From Pseudomonas kielensis (GTDB lineage Bacteria; Pseudomonadota; Gammaproteobacteria; Pseudomonadales; Pseudomonadaceae), in the NCBI RefSeq assembly GCF_014236655.1, contig NZ_JACMYG010000002.1, positions 62,001 to 126,000 on the forward strand: a stretch of DNA of 64,000 bases. Reading direction: 5' to 3'. The translations under genes were made by a program, and so were the position numbers. Every line of letters begins with the position of its first letter. The stretch's first letter is position 1. The notes under the pieces are model-generated. The model had not been told where the DNA came from, searched no databases, and worked only from the letters and a program-made list of their open reading frames with translations. This document shows positions 35,500 through 43,406 of the stretch, one piece after another.

Positions 35500-36012
35500 T
35501 CAGGTGTCCGAAGCGCTCTCGCGGCCGTGGGCGGCAGCGGCCAGTTGTCCGGCGTCGACCCGCACGAACACCGAATCGCCGACGGCGGTGAGCACCTCGC
35601 CGGCATACACCTCGCAGATCACCCGGGTCTTGCGCCCGACTTCACCTTCGACCCGCGCGCGCAGGGTTAACGGTACGCCCATGGGAGTGGGCTTGATGAA
35701 CTTGATGCCCAGGTTGCCGGTGACGCAGTTGATGCGCGGCAGGCTGTCGGGTTCACGCTGTTCGGCGCGGTAGTGGTAGGCCATCACCGCCCAGTTGGAA
35801 TGGCAGTCCACCAGCATGGCAATCAATCCGCCGTAGACCAGGTCCGGCCAACCGCAATACTTCGCGTCGGGCAAGTGCTCGGCCACCACGTGCACGCCAT
35901 CCTCATGCCAGCGGCTCTTGATGTGCAAGCCATGGGGGTTGCGGCTGCCGCAGCCATAACAAACCCCTTCAGGGGCGGCGGAGTCTTGCAGGGAGGTGTC
36001 GAGCACGGGCAT
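35500..36012 (-). CDS. Hotdog-fold thioesterase (PaaI-like)
   Basis: A cytoplasmic acyl-CoA thioesterase-type protein of 170 residues. The N-terminal CYGCGSRNPHGLHI motif and the hotdog core (GGLIAMLVDCHSNWAVMAY, then LGIKFIKPTPMGVPLTLRARV) are typical of the PaaI-like 4HBT group. Asp/His in the MLVDCHSNW segment are the likely catalytic residues. Starts at 36012 or 36024 are possible; neither has a well-spaced SD. It lies downstream of the AraC regulator on the same strand. Confidence 0.8.
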   Translation of the reverse strand: MPVLDTSLQDSAAPEGVCYGCGSRNPHGLHIKSRWHEDGVHVVAEHLPDAKYCGWPDLVYGGLIAMLVDCHSNWAVMAYHYRAEQREPDSLPRINCVTGNLGIKFIKPTPMGVPLTLRARVEGEVGRKTRVICEVYAGEVLTAVGDSVFVRVDAGQLAAAAHGRESASDT

Positions 36013-36122
36013 ACCTGGGTCCATCCTGGAGATAAAAAAACCAAGCCTAGCGGATTTCGTCCTGAAGCAGAACCGGTTGGGGCGGGTGGGCTTGAGGGTG
36101 CCTCCCGCCAGCGCCCGGAGGA

Positions 36123-37079
36123 TCAGGTGGGTCGGCTGGCGCGGACTTCGCTGGCGGTGCAGGCGAAGTGCTGGCGGAAGCTGCGGGTGAACTGCGCCTG
36201 GTCGCTGAAGCCCCAGCGCATCGCCAGGGCACCGATCGCCAGGTGACAGTTGGGGTCGAGCAGGCCCCGGTGTACGGCTTCGAGCCGGCGCCGGCGAATC
36301 CACTCGCCCAGGCTGTAGGGGGTGTTGCTGAAGAGTTTGTGCAGGTAGCGCACCGACACCCCACACGCCTGGGCGATCTGCTGCGGGTTGAGGTCGGGGT
36401 TGCCCAGTTGTTGTTCAACGTAGCGTTCGATGCGTTGCAGGTGCAGGGCGGCGAGGTTCGAACTCTCGCTGTTGAGCACGCGCTCATCGTCGCGCAGGGC
36501 CATCAGCAGGGTCGAGAGGGCCTGCTCCAGCAGCATGTGGCGCGCGCTGGCGTCGCATTCGTCAAAGCGCGCGGCGCACATTGCCAACTGATCGACGAAG
36601 ACCCGTCCCAGGGCCCGCCGGGCGTCGAAGCAAAAGCGCGTGTAGCGTTCGGCGCCGCGCAGTTGGCCGTGCAGCGCTTGCTCCGGCAGCTTGAACACCC
36701 ACAGGTCGTTGTCGCTGGCGTAGTGAAAGCGATAGGGCGCATCACCGCGCTCGAAAATGAACCCGCCAGGCTGGCAATGCAGGGCGCGGCCGTCCTGCTC
36801 GAAATGCACTTCACTGCGCCGCGGCACGGTCACCAGGTAGCAGGCTTGCTGGTCTTCGCTGACCTGGGCCTTGCTGCGCGAATAGCCGAGCTGACTGGAA
36901 CGCAGGCGCGACAGGGTCAAGGGGGTGCTGGCGGTTTCCCAGATCTGCAGGTTGCCGCTGAAACGGTCGCTGGCGGCAAACTCCAGCGACAGCGGGAAAT
37001 AGGCACTGCCGATCGCTTGCGCCCAGCGGGGCTGGCGTTCGCTGTCGGACCAGTGGCGGGTGGAGACGGTGTGTGCCAT
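36123..37079 (-). CDS. AraC-family regulator (FeaR-type architecture)
   Basis: A 318-residue regulator with a ligand-binding N-terminal domain of the AraC_binding_2 type (~20-190) and a C-terminal double HTH (~215-315, NPQQIAQACGVSVRYLHKLFS and then FSDQAQFTRSFRQHF). The ATG at 37079 starts at the family's usual position. It sits downstream of the hyuB/hyuA genes on the same strand with a 97-bp gap and is their natural candidate regulator. Confidence 0.85.
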   Translation of the reverse strand: MAHTVSTRHWSDSERQPRWAQAIGSAYFPLSLEFAASDRFSGNLQIWETASTPLTLSRLRSSQLGYSRSKAQVSEDQQACYLVTVPRRSEVHFEQDGRALHCQPGGFIFERGDAPYRFHYASDNDLWVFKLPEQALHGQLRGAERYTRFCFDARRALGRVFVDQLAMCAARFDECDASARHMLLEQALSTLLMALRDDERVLNSESSNLAALHLQRIERYVEQQLGNPDLNPQQIAQACGVSVRYLHKLFSNTPYSLGEWIRRRRLEAVHRGLLDPNCHLAIGALAMRWGFSDQAQFTRSFRQHFACTASEVRASRPT

Positions 37080-37176
37080 GGCTGCCCTCGTGCTGTTGTT
37101 ATTCTGAGGGCGGCGCCGCCAGTCAAGGACCGGCGGCGCCGCTGGGAGGCCATCATTTGCCAATGTCTACAGGGGG

Positions 37177-39267
37177 TCAACCGCCACGCGTCAGCCGGTA
37201 GGTGGCCGACGGCGCGAGCGTTGCGCGCCAGCCCGGCGGGACCACGATGTTGGTGGTGGCTTCCTCGATCACGCAGGGCCCCTCGACCGTCTGCCCGGAT
37301 TGCAGGTGTTCACCGTTGTACACCGGCGTCTGCTGCCAGGCCGCCTGGTCATCGAACAGCATCGAGCGGTGGCTGCTGGCCTGGGCCGGGGTGTCGTCGG
37401 TGGCTGGCGGCAACTCGGGCATGGGCGGGCGTTGCAGGCGCGCAATCACCGAGCATTCGAGGTTGACCAGTTCGATCGGGCTCTGCGGTTCGCTGTAGGA
37501 GAACAGCGCCTTGTGCCGGGTATGGAAAGCATCGCGCAAGGCAGCCAGTGCACCTGGGTCGAGCTGGTCGCAGGACAGTTCGACGCTGCATTCGTGGATC
37601 TGGCCCAGGTAGCGGATTTCCAGGTGGTACTGGCACTCGACATTGTTGCCAGCGCCGAAGCCGTCTTCACGCAGGTTGTCCATGCCCCGTTCACGCAGCT
37701 CGCGCAGGGTCCGGTTGAGCAGGGGCAGGTCGACCCGGTCGTCGTCCAGGCGCATGGGCAGGGTGGTCAACTGGTCGTAGCGGATGTCCGAGAGAATCTG
37801 CCCGTAGGCACACAGGCCCGAGGCGACTTTGGGGATCAGCACCACGTTGCTGCCGATCTCCTCGGCCAGGCGCATGACGTGCATGCCTGCCGCGCCCCCG
37901 GCACCGATCAGGGCGAAGTCCCGTGGATCGTAGCCGCGTTCCACCGAGACCCGGCGGATGCCGCTGACCATGTTCAGGTTGACCAGGGTGATGATGCCGG
38001 TGGCCGCCCGCTCCACGCTGATGCCCAGGGGCTCGGCGATCTTGCTGCGGATCGCCTCGATCGCCGCCTGGCGGTTCAAGCGGATGCTGCCGCCAAGCAA
38101 CGCGCCATCGGCCAGGTAACCGAGGGCCAGGTTGGCGTCGGTGACCGTCGGCTCGACGCCGCCCTTGCCGTAGCACACCGGCCCCGGATTGGCCCCGGCG
38201 CTGCGCGGGCCGACCTGAAGCATGCCGAAATCGTCGAGGAAGGCAATCGAGCCGCCGCCGGCGCCGAGGGTTTCAACCTGGATCATCGGCACGCCGATGC
38301 GGTAGCGCAGGAAGTCGGTGTCCTTGCTGAAGTTAGTGCGCCCGGCTTTGCTCAGGGTGATGTCGAACGAGGTGCCCCCCATGTCCACGGTGATCACGTT
38401 GTCGATGCCGAACGGTTGGGCCACGCACAGGCCGGCCTGGGGCGCGGAGGCGGGGCCGGAGTTGATGGCGTTGACCGCGCGCTCGCGCATGACCAGGCCG
38501 GGGGCCAGGCCGCCGTTGGACTGGAAGTAGCGCGTCGGCTGTCGCGCCCCCAGCTCTTCGAACAGTGCGTCGATGCGCTCGATGTAGCGGCCCATCACCG
38601 GGCTCAGGTAGGCGTTGACCACGGTAGTGGAGGTGCGGGTGTATTCGCGGATCTGCGGGAACACTTCATTGCCGGTGCAGACGAACACGTCCGGCAGCGC
38701 TGCGCGGACCAGTTCGGCGGCGCGTTGTTCGTGGCTGGGGTTGCGCACCGACCAGACGAAGGAGATCGCCACCGCCTTGACCTGCTCCTGGCGGAAGTAC
38801 TCGATGGCCGCGTGGATCGCCTGCTCATCCAGCGGCGTATGCTCGCGGCCGTCGCTGATGATCCGGCCGCCGATGGGCCGGCGCAGGTGGCGCGGCACCA
38901 GCATATAGGCGGGCGGGTAGCTGGCGTCGTAGCGGTGCCCGTCCTCCTTGTGACCGAGGCGGATTTCCAGGCTGTCCTCATGCCCTTCGGTACACAGCAG
39001 GCCGACCTTGACCCCGGTCTTTTCGATCAGGGCGTTGAGGGCCACGGTGGTGCCGTTGATGCACAGGTCGCAGTCGGCAATGATCTGGGCTGGCGTGCGG
39101 CCGATGGCATCGGCGATCTGCGCCAGGCCGTTGCGGATCGCCAGCGTGCCGTCCTGGGGTGTGGAAGGGGCTTTGAACAACTGCACGTTGCCCTGGCGAT
39201 CGGCGAGGATGAAGTCGGTGAAGGTGCCGCCGGCGTCGATGCCCAGGCGATATTGGGGTTGGCTCAT
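37177..39267 (-). CDS. Hydantoinase/oxoprolinase A subunit (HyuA-type, ATP-dependent)
   Basis: Large ATPase-fold subunit of N-methylhydantoinase/5-oxoprolinase/acetone-carboxylase-like enzymes, 696 residues. The N-terminal phosphate-binding loop LGIDAGGTFTD and the second nucleotide motif VDMGGTSFDI are clear, as is FALIGAGGAAGMH. It pairs with HyuB to hydrolyse a cyclic amide such as a hydantoin or 5-oxoproline with ATP. The ATG at 39267 is favoured over one 24 bp upstream. It follows hyuB by 38 bp. There is no third (gamma) subunit, so acetone carboxylase is unlikely. Confidence 0.9.
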   Translation of the reverse strand: MSQPQYRLGIDAGGTFTDFILADRQGNVQLFKAPSTPQDGTLAIRNGLAQIADAIGRTPAQIIADCDLCINGTTVALNALIEKTGVKVGLLCTEGHEDSLEIRLGHKEDGHRYDASYPPAYMLVPRHLRRPIGGRIISDGREHTPLDEQAIHAAIEYFRQEQVKAVAISFVWSVRNPSHEQRAAELVRAALPDVFVCTGNEVFPQIREYTRTSTTVVNAYLSPVMGRYIERIDALFEELGARQPTRYFQSNGGLAPGLVMRERAVNAINSGPASAPQAGLCVAQPFGIDNVITVDMGGTSFDITLSKAGRTNFSKDTDFLRYRIGVPMIQVETLGAGGGSIAFLDDFGMLQVGPRSAGANPGPVCYGKGGVEPTVTDANLALGYLADGALLGGSIRLNRQAAIEAIRSKIAEPLGISVERAATGIITLVNLNMVSGIRRVSVERGYDPRDFALIGAGGAAGMHVMRLAEEIGSNVVLIPKVASGLCAYGQILSDIRYDQLTTLPMRLDDDRVDLPLLNRTLRELRERGMDNLREDGFGAGNNVECQYHLEIRYLGQIHECSVELSCDQLDPGALAALRDAFHTRHKALFSYSEPQSPIELVNLECSVIARLQRPPMPELPPATDDTPAQASSHRSMLFDDQAAWQQTPVYNGEHLQSGQTVEGPCVIEEATTNIVVPPGWRATLAPSATYRLTRGG

Positions 39268-39305
39268 GGTGTCGGATTCCAGATGGCTCAAGGGACTGGG
39301 CGTGA

Positions 39306-41051
39306 TCAGTGGGTGGTGCGCAGGGCATGGGTCGCGGCGTCGTCGACCTGGCCATTGCCGTCGATGGCCACGCCGTATTCGCGACGAGCGCCTTCGGGGG
39401 ACACCAGGCCGTTGCGCACATCCTCCAGCACGCTGCTCACGGGCCGGCGCAACGGGTTGCCGTAGCCGCCACCGCCGGGGTTGATATTGATCACCCGTTC
39501 GCCCGGCTGGGCCGTCAGTTGCGCGTTGTAGGTGAAGTGGTCTTCTGCGCCATCGACCTTGCGGTGGATCAGCCGCCCCAGTTTCGGTTCCAGCAGAACG
39601 TTGCGGGCACCTGCCGCGCCTGCCGTGGGCAGTTGCCGGCCTTCGCCGAAGCCGACCACCGTCATCCCGTGGTCCAGCGGTTCGATTTCAATGCGGGTCC
39701 CTGAGCCGCCGCGAAATTCACCGGCGCCACCGCTGTCGGTCATCAGGCTGTAGCGATGGATCAGGATCGGGTAGGAGTACTCGAGCAACTCGATGTCACC
39801 GGACATCAGCGCGCCGAAGCAGCACAGCGGCCCGCACGCCGGCCAGCCGTCCATGGCCTGGTTGGCACCCGCGCCGGAGATGATCGAGGCGAGGACCATG
39901 GTCACGTATTCGGCATTGCCATTGCGCGGGTCATGGCCGGCAATGTTGATTCCGCTGGCGTGCCCCCAGGACGCGGTGACCCGCTCTGGCGCCGCTTGTT
40001 CCAGGGCCTGGCGCACCGCGTCGGCGAGGGTTTCCATCGGCGTGGTGGTGCTGTTGACGTGGGGCGCCGGTTCCGCGGCGTTGCACAGGGTGCCGGGCGG
40101 CCCGAGGTCCACCGTCACGCAGCGGTACAGGCCTTCGTTGTAGGGCGGCGGTACCTGGGCAAACATCATCAGCCCCAGGTACACCCCTGACACCGAGTTG
40201 CCGGCATAGGAATTGATGAAGTACGGCACCTGCGGCGGGCTTTCGATGAGCACGTGGGCTTCATCGCCGCGAATCTCCACCCGCGCGGTGATTGCCAGCT
40301 CGCCCAGGCCGTGGCCGGAATCCTCCAGCACCGCGGTGCCACTGTAGAAACCGTCGGGGACTTCACGCAGCAGCGCGCGCATGTGCCGGTCGGCCATGTC
40401 CTTGAGTTCAGCGATGCAGGCCCGCACCTGCTCCACGCCATAGCGTTCGAGCAATTGCAGCAAGTGCCGCTCGCCGACGGTGCAGGCGCCGTATTGAGCG
40501 TTGAGGTCACCTTCCTGGTAGGCGCGGGCGCGCATGTTGGTCAGCAGCAGGTTGATCACGTCCTCGCGACGTTTGCCCTGGGACCAGAGCTTGACCGGTG
40601 GAATGCGCAGGCCTTCGGCGTAGATCTCTTTGGCGTCGGGGTTGTAGCCGGCGGGCACGGGGCCGCCGATGTCGGTCAGGTGGCCTTTGCACACGGCCCA
40701 GAACACCAGTTCGCCCTGGTAGAACACCGGTTTGTACATGCAGCAGTCGAGAATATGGCTGCCTTTGTAGGCCGGGTCGTTGTGGTAAATCACATCGCCT
40801 TCGAGGATGTCGTCGCCGAAGAACCCGGCGACGCATTTCATGGCCGGGATGAGCGAACCGAGGTGGATGGGGATGTCCTGGCCTTGCAGGATCATTTCCG
40901 GGAGGTGGTCGAACAGGGCATTGGAATAGTCGTGAGCGAGGTTGAACACGCTCGAGCGACCGGTCTTTTCCAGGGTCAGGGTCATTTCCCGCTGCGCCGT
41001 CTCAAGCGCGCCGCGCACCACCGCCAGGGTGATCGGATCTACTGTACTCAT
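39306..41051 (-). CDS. Hydantoinase B/oxoprolinase subunit (HyuB-type)
   Basis: Partner subunit of the HyuA enzyme, 581 residues, close to the family length. The N-terminus DPITLAVVRGALETAQREM is the standard HyuB opening. Further motifs are YHNDPAYKGSHILD, GHLTDIGGPVP and PGGGGYGNPLRRP near the C-terminus. It is the first gene of the unit hyuB-hyuA-AraC-thioesterase. No transporter for a hydantoin is directly adjacent. The start ATG at 41051 has no strong SD. Confidence 0.9.
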   Translation of the reverse strand: MSTVDPITLAVVRGALETAQREMTLTLEKTGRSSVFNLAHDYSNALFDHLPEMILQGQDIPIHLGSLIPAMKCVAGFFGDDILEGDVIYHNDPAYKGSHILDCCMYKPVFYQGELVFWAVCKGHLTDIGGPVPAGYNPDAKEIYAEGLRIPPVKLWSQGKRREDVINLLLTNMRARAYQEGDLNAQYGACTVGERHLLQLLERYGVEQVRACIAELKDMADRHMRALLREVPDGFYSGTAVLEDSGHGLGELAITARVEIRGDEAHVLIESPPQVPYFINSYAGNSVSGVYLGLMMFAQVPPPYNEGLYRCVTVDLGPPGTLCNAAEPAPHVNSTTTPMETLADAVRQALEQAAPERVTASWGHASGINIAGHDPRNGNAEYVTMVLASIISGAGANQAMDGWPACGPLCCFGALMSGDIELLEYSYPILIHRYSLMTDSGGAGEFRGGSGTRIEIEPLDHGMTVVGFGEGRQLPTAGAAGARNVLLEPKLGRLIHRKVDGAEDHFTYNAQLTAQPGERVININPGGGGYGNPLRRPVSSVLEDVRNGLVSPEGARREYGVAIDGNGQVDDAATHALRTTH

Positions 41052-41255
41052 GGGTCACCAGAGGTCTTGTTGTTATTGAGGTTGGAGCGCCTATCGCGTC
41101 GTTCGCCCACACCTCCAAGCTACGCCGGCGTGCGGGTGGCTGGCTTGTCGGGCAGTGCACTGGTAGTTGACGCAGAGGGTACTTGTAGGTGCAGGCCTGG
41201 CGGCCCGCATAAATGTGGTGGCTGTATGCAGGATCTGAGAGCAGCCAGAATCACC

Positions 41256-41283
41256 GTGGGAGCGGGCCGGGCGGCGCTCCCAC
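41256..41283. repeat. REP-like hairpin
   Basis: GTGGGAGCG and CGCTCCCAC form a perfect 9-bp stem around a GC-rich 10-base loop. The GTGGGAGC core is a common Pseudomonas intergenic repeat motif. Confidence 0.6.
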
Positions 41284-41327
41284 AGGTGTGGAGGCCGTAC
41301 GCAAAATGTGCGGGCAACCAGATTGAC

Positions 41328-41365
41328 TGTAGGAGCGAGTGCCCGCTTGCGGCTTGCTCGCGATG
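41328..41365. repeat. Pseudomonas REP element (expanded loop)
   Basis: TGTAGGAGCGAG at 41328-41339 and CTTGCTCGCGAT at 41354-41365 are the two halves of the same REP found intact at 52487-52510, here separated by an extra ~14 bases. Confidence 0.65.
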
Positions 41366-41388
41366 CTCGTCAACGATGACGCCGCGCT

Positions 41389-41673
41389 TTAAACGAACGG
41401 CTGTCCGCTGAATCCCCTTGGTAGGCGTTGTCGGCCGGGCAGGTCGCTCAGGCGTTGTACCCAGGCGGCGCGCCAGTTGAGGGCGGCAGGGGCCACCTTG
41501 GCCTTGCGGGCGGCGCGGCGGGCGGCGTTGCGTGCTTCTCGGCGGGCGTCCTTGAACGCATCGGTGTTGCGGCAGCTGCGGCATTTGACCCGGGCAAACT
41601 CGGTGGTGGAAACCAGGTTCTTGCCGTGATGACCGCAGGCAAGGTGCCCGGCGGTTTTGTAGTGAGTCACCAT
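41389..41673 (-). CDS. Small arginine-rich zinc-ribbon-like protein
   Basis: A 94-residue protein. Its N-terminus has ACGHHG followed by VKCRSCRN, a Cx2H...Cx2C arrangement suited to one zinc ion. It is followed by a strongly basic helix (residues ~40-65, alternating KDARREARNAARRAARKAK) and a Trp-containing tail. AAGGAGGG precedes the ATG at 41673. The architecture suggests a nucleic-acid-binding or ribosome-associated protein, but no known family is recognised. Confidence 0.65.
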   Translation of the reverse strand: MVTHYKTAGHLACGHHGKNLVSTTEFARVKCRSCRNTDAFKDARREARNAARRAARKAKVAPAALNWRAAWVQRLSDLPGRQRLPRGFSGQPFV

Positions 41674-41845
41674 GGGTGGCCCTCCTTCGTGTAACGGTAT
41701 CCCCATACTGGTAGTGACACCACGGTGCGGTAGGCGTTCGCCGGTGAGTGAGGTTTACCGTGGGGTGTTTTTCTTCAATACAGACATTGGCCCGGCTTTT
41801 ACCTTGCACATCAGGGATGTTCCCCAGTGAGTGGAGAAAAGTGCA

Positions 41846-42433
41846 ATGAGTCTGATTATGTCCATGGCCGCGTTTGCGCTGGCTGCGTCTATCACGCCGG
41901 GGCCGGTGAATATCATGGCCTTGAGTTCGGGGGCGCAGTATGGCTTTCGTGCCAGTCAACGGCATGTGCTGGGGGCGACCTTGGGGTTTGTGCTGTTACT
42001 GGTGTTGATGGGGTTGGGCCTGCATGAGCTGCTCAAGCTCTGGCCGGCGTTGACTCGGGTGGTGCAACTGGCGGGGGTGGGGTTCCTGTTGTTCATGGCC
42101 TGGAAGCTTGCCACCGATGACGGGCGCCTGGGCACCGCCGATGCCAGGCAGGCGCCGACCTTTTTTTACGGCGCCTTGATGCAATGGCTCAACCCCAAGG
42201 CGTGGCTGGCCTGTGTCGCGGGAATGGGGGCGTTTGTCGCGGACGGCGAGACGCGGCTGGTTTGGCAGTTTGCCGCGGTGTACCTGGTGGTGTGCTACCT
42301 GTCGGTGGCCTGTTGGGCCTATGCCGGGACCTTCTTGCGCCAGTACCTGAGCAACGCCGGGGGCCTGCGCCTGTTCAACCGGGTGATGGCGCTGTTGCTG
42401 GCAGTGAGTGCCGGCTACCTGCTGCTGCCCTGA
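41846..42433 (+). CDS. LysE/RhtB-family amino acid exporter
   Basis: Inner-membrane exporter of 195 residues with six hydrophobic segments and the family motif ITPGPVNIMALSSGAQYGFRAS after the first helix. The QWLNPKAWL segment in the middle is also diagnostic. GGAG precedes the ATG at 41846. It converges with an AraC gene (3-bp gap), a frequent pairing in which the AraC protein controls the exporter. The substrate is not predictable. Confidence 0.86.
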   Translation: MSLIMSMAAFALAASITPGPVNIMALSSGAQYGFRASQRHVLGATLGFVLLLVLMGLGLHELLKLWPALTRVVQLAGVGFLLFMAWKLATDDGRLGTADARQAPTFFYGALMQWLNPKAWLACVAGMGAFVADGETRLVWQFAAVYLVVCYLSVACWAYAGTFLRQYLSNAGGLRLFNRVMALLLAVSAGYLLLP

Positions 42434-42436
42434 GGG

Positions 42437-43270
42437 TTAGCCGCGATACTGCCCGGGTGTCGCGGCCAGGTGCTGTTTGAACACCCGTTGAAAATGAGCC
42501 TGGTCGGCAAACCCGGCGTCCAGCGCCACGTCGGCGATCAATCTGCCCTGGCGCAACTGCTGGCGGGCGAACTGGATACGGCGGTTGACCAGGTAGGCAT
42601 GGGGCGTCATGCCGTACTGCTGCTTGAACGCGCGGATCAGGTACGAGGCTGAAAGCTCGGCGGCCGTGCAGATGTCTTCGAGCTTGAGCGCCTGGGTGCA
42701 GTGTTCGCGGATGTATTCGGCGGCACGCTCCAGTTTGCTGTTGGGTTCGTCGAGCATGACCTGGGCCGGGTTGAGGCGGATCTGCACCTCGGTAAAAAAC
42801 GCCACTGCGCCGCTGTGCTTTTGCAGGGTCGAGGCCTGGGCGTCGAGCAACAGTTCATACAGCTGGTTGAGGCCGTCGAACAGCGTGCGGTCGGCGGTAT
42901 GGGTGCAAGCGAACGGACGATAGTCCAGCTCGGCGGCAAAGCCCAACTGATGCTGCAGGTCGGTCAGCCAGGGCGTGTCGACATACAGCATGAGGTACGA
43001 CCAGGGTTGATCGTCGATGGGGTTGCAGGCGTGCACGTCGCCAGGGTTCATCAACACCACGGTGCCGGTCGCCACTTCGCAGGACGCCTGTTCGTGCACG
43101 TAGGTGCTGCGTCCGGCGGTGATTGCACCGATCGAAAAGTGTTCGTGGGAATGGCGGGTGTAGCAGACTTCGCGGCCATCGGCGATGGAACGGGCCTCGA
43201 TGAAGGGCAGGGCCGCATCACGCCAGAAGCGCGGGGCTTTGTCGGCATCTTTGGCGATGGCGTGCTTCAT
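42437..43270 (-). CDS. AraC-family regulator paired with LysE exporter
   Basis: A 277-residue regulator with an N-terminal cupin-type sensing domain (~20-150, HSHEHFSIGAITAG and VLMNPGDVHACNPID) and a C-terminal double HTH (~175-275, LEDICTAAELSASYLIRAF and ADVALDAGFADQAHFQRVF). The cupin histidines and the GDVH motif indicate amino-acid or amine sensing of the kind often linked to LysE exporters. It ends 3 bp from the LysE gene in convergent orientation. Confidence 0.86.
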   Translation of the reverse strand: MKHAIAKDADKAPRFWRDAALPFIEARSIADGREVCYTRHSHEHFSIGAITAGRSTYVHEQASCEVATGTVVLMNPGDVHACNPIDDQPWSYLMLYVDTPWLTDLQHQLGFAAELDYRPFACTHTADRTLFDGLNQLYELLLDAQASTLQKHSGAVAFFTEVQIRLNPAQVMLDEPNSKLERAAEYIREHCTQALKLEDICTAAELSASYLIRAFKQQYGMTPHAYLVNRRIQFARQQLRQGRLIADVALDAGFADQAHFQRVFKQHLAATPGQYRG

Positions 43271-43365
43271 CGGTCAACGTCCTTTGCTCATCCGGTGGGC
43301 CAGTGTAATGGCTGGCGGCGGCAAAGGCTCGTGGTTGTGCGGGGATAATGACTGTCGGCAGACCA

Positions 43366-43392
43366 CACACTGCCCGGGGAGCGGGCAGCGTG
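43366..43392 (-). terminator. Hairpin downstream of the STN-type siderophore receptor
   Basis: CACACTGCCC (43366-43375) and GGGCAGCGTG (43383-43392) pair at 9 of 10 positions around a 7-base loop, 15 bp past the receptor stop on the minus strand. There is no U run, so it may act as a stabilising 3' hairpin. Confidence 0.5.
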
Positions 43393-43406
43393 CGGGTGTC
43401 AGGGGT

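Larger units (their letters stand above)
41052..41388. other. 337-bp intergenic region containing REP-like hairpins
   Basis: It lies between the hyuB start and the end of the zinc-ribbon gene and should contain the hyuBA promoter. It contains two repetitive palindromes listed separately and no supported gene. An AraC operator could not be identified. Confidence 0.45.
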
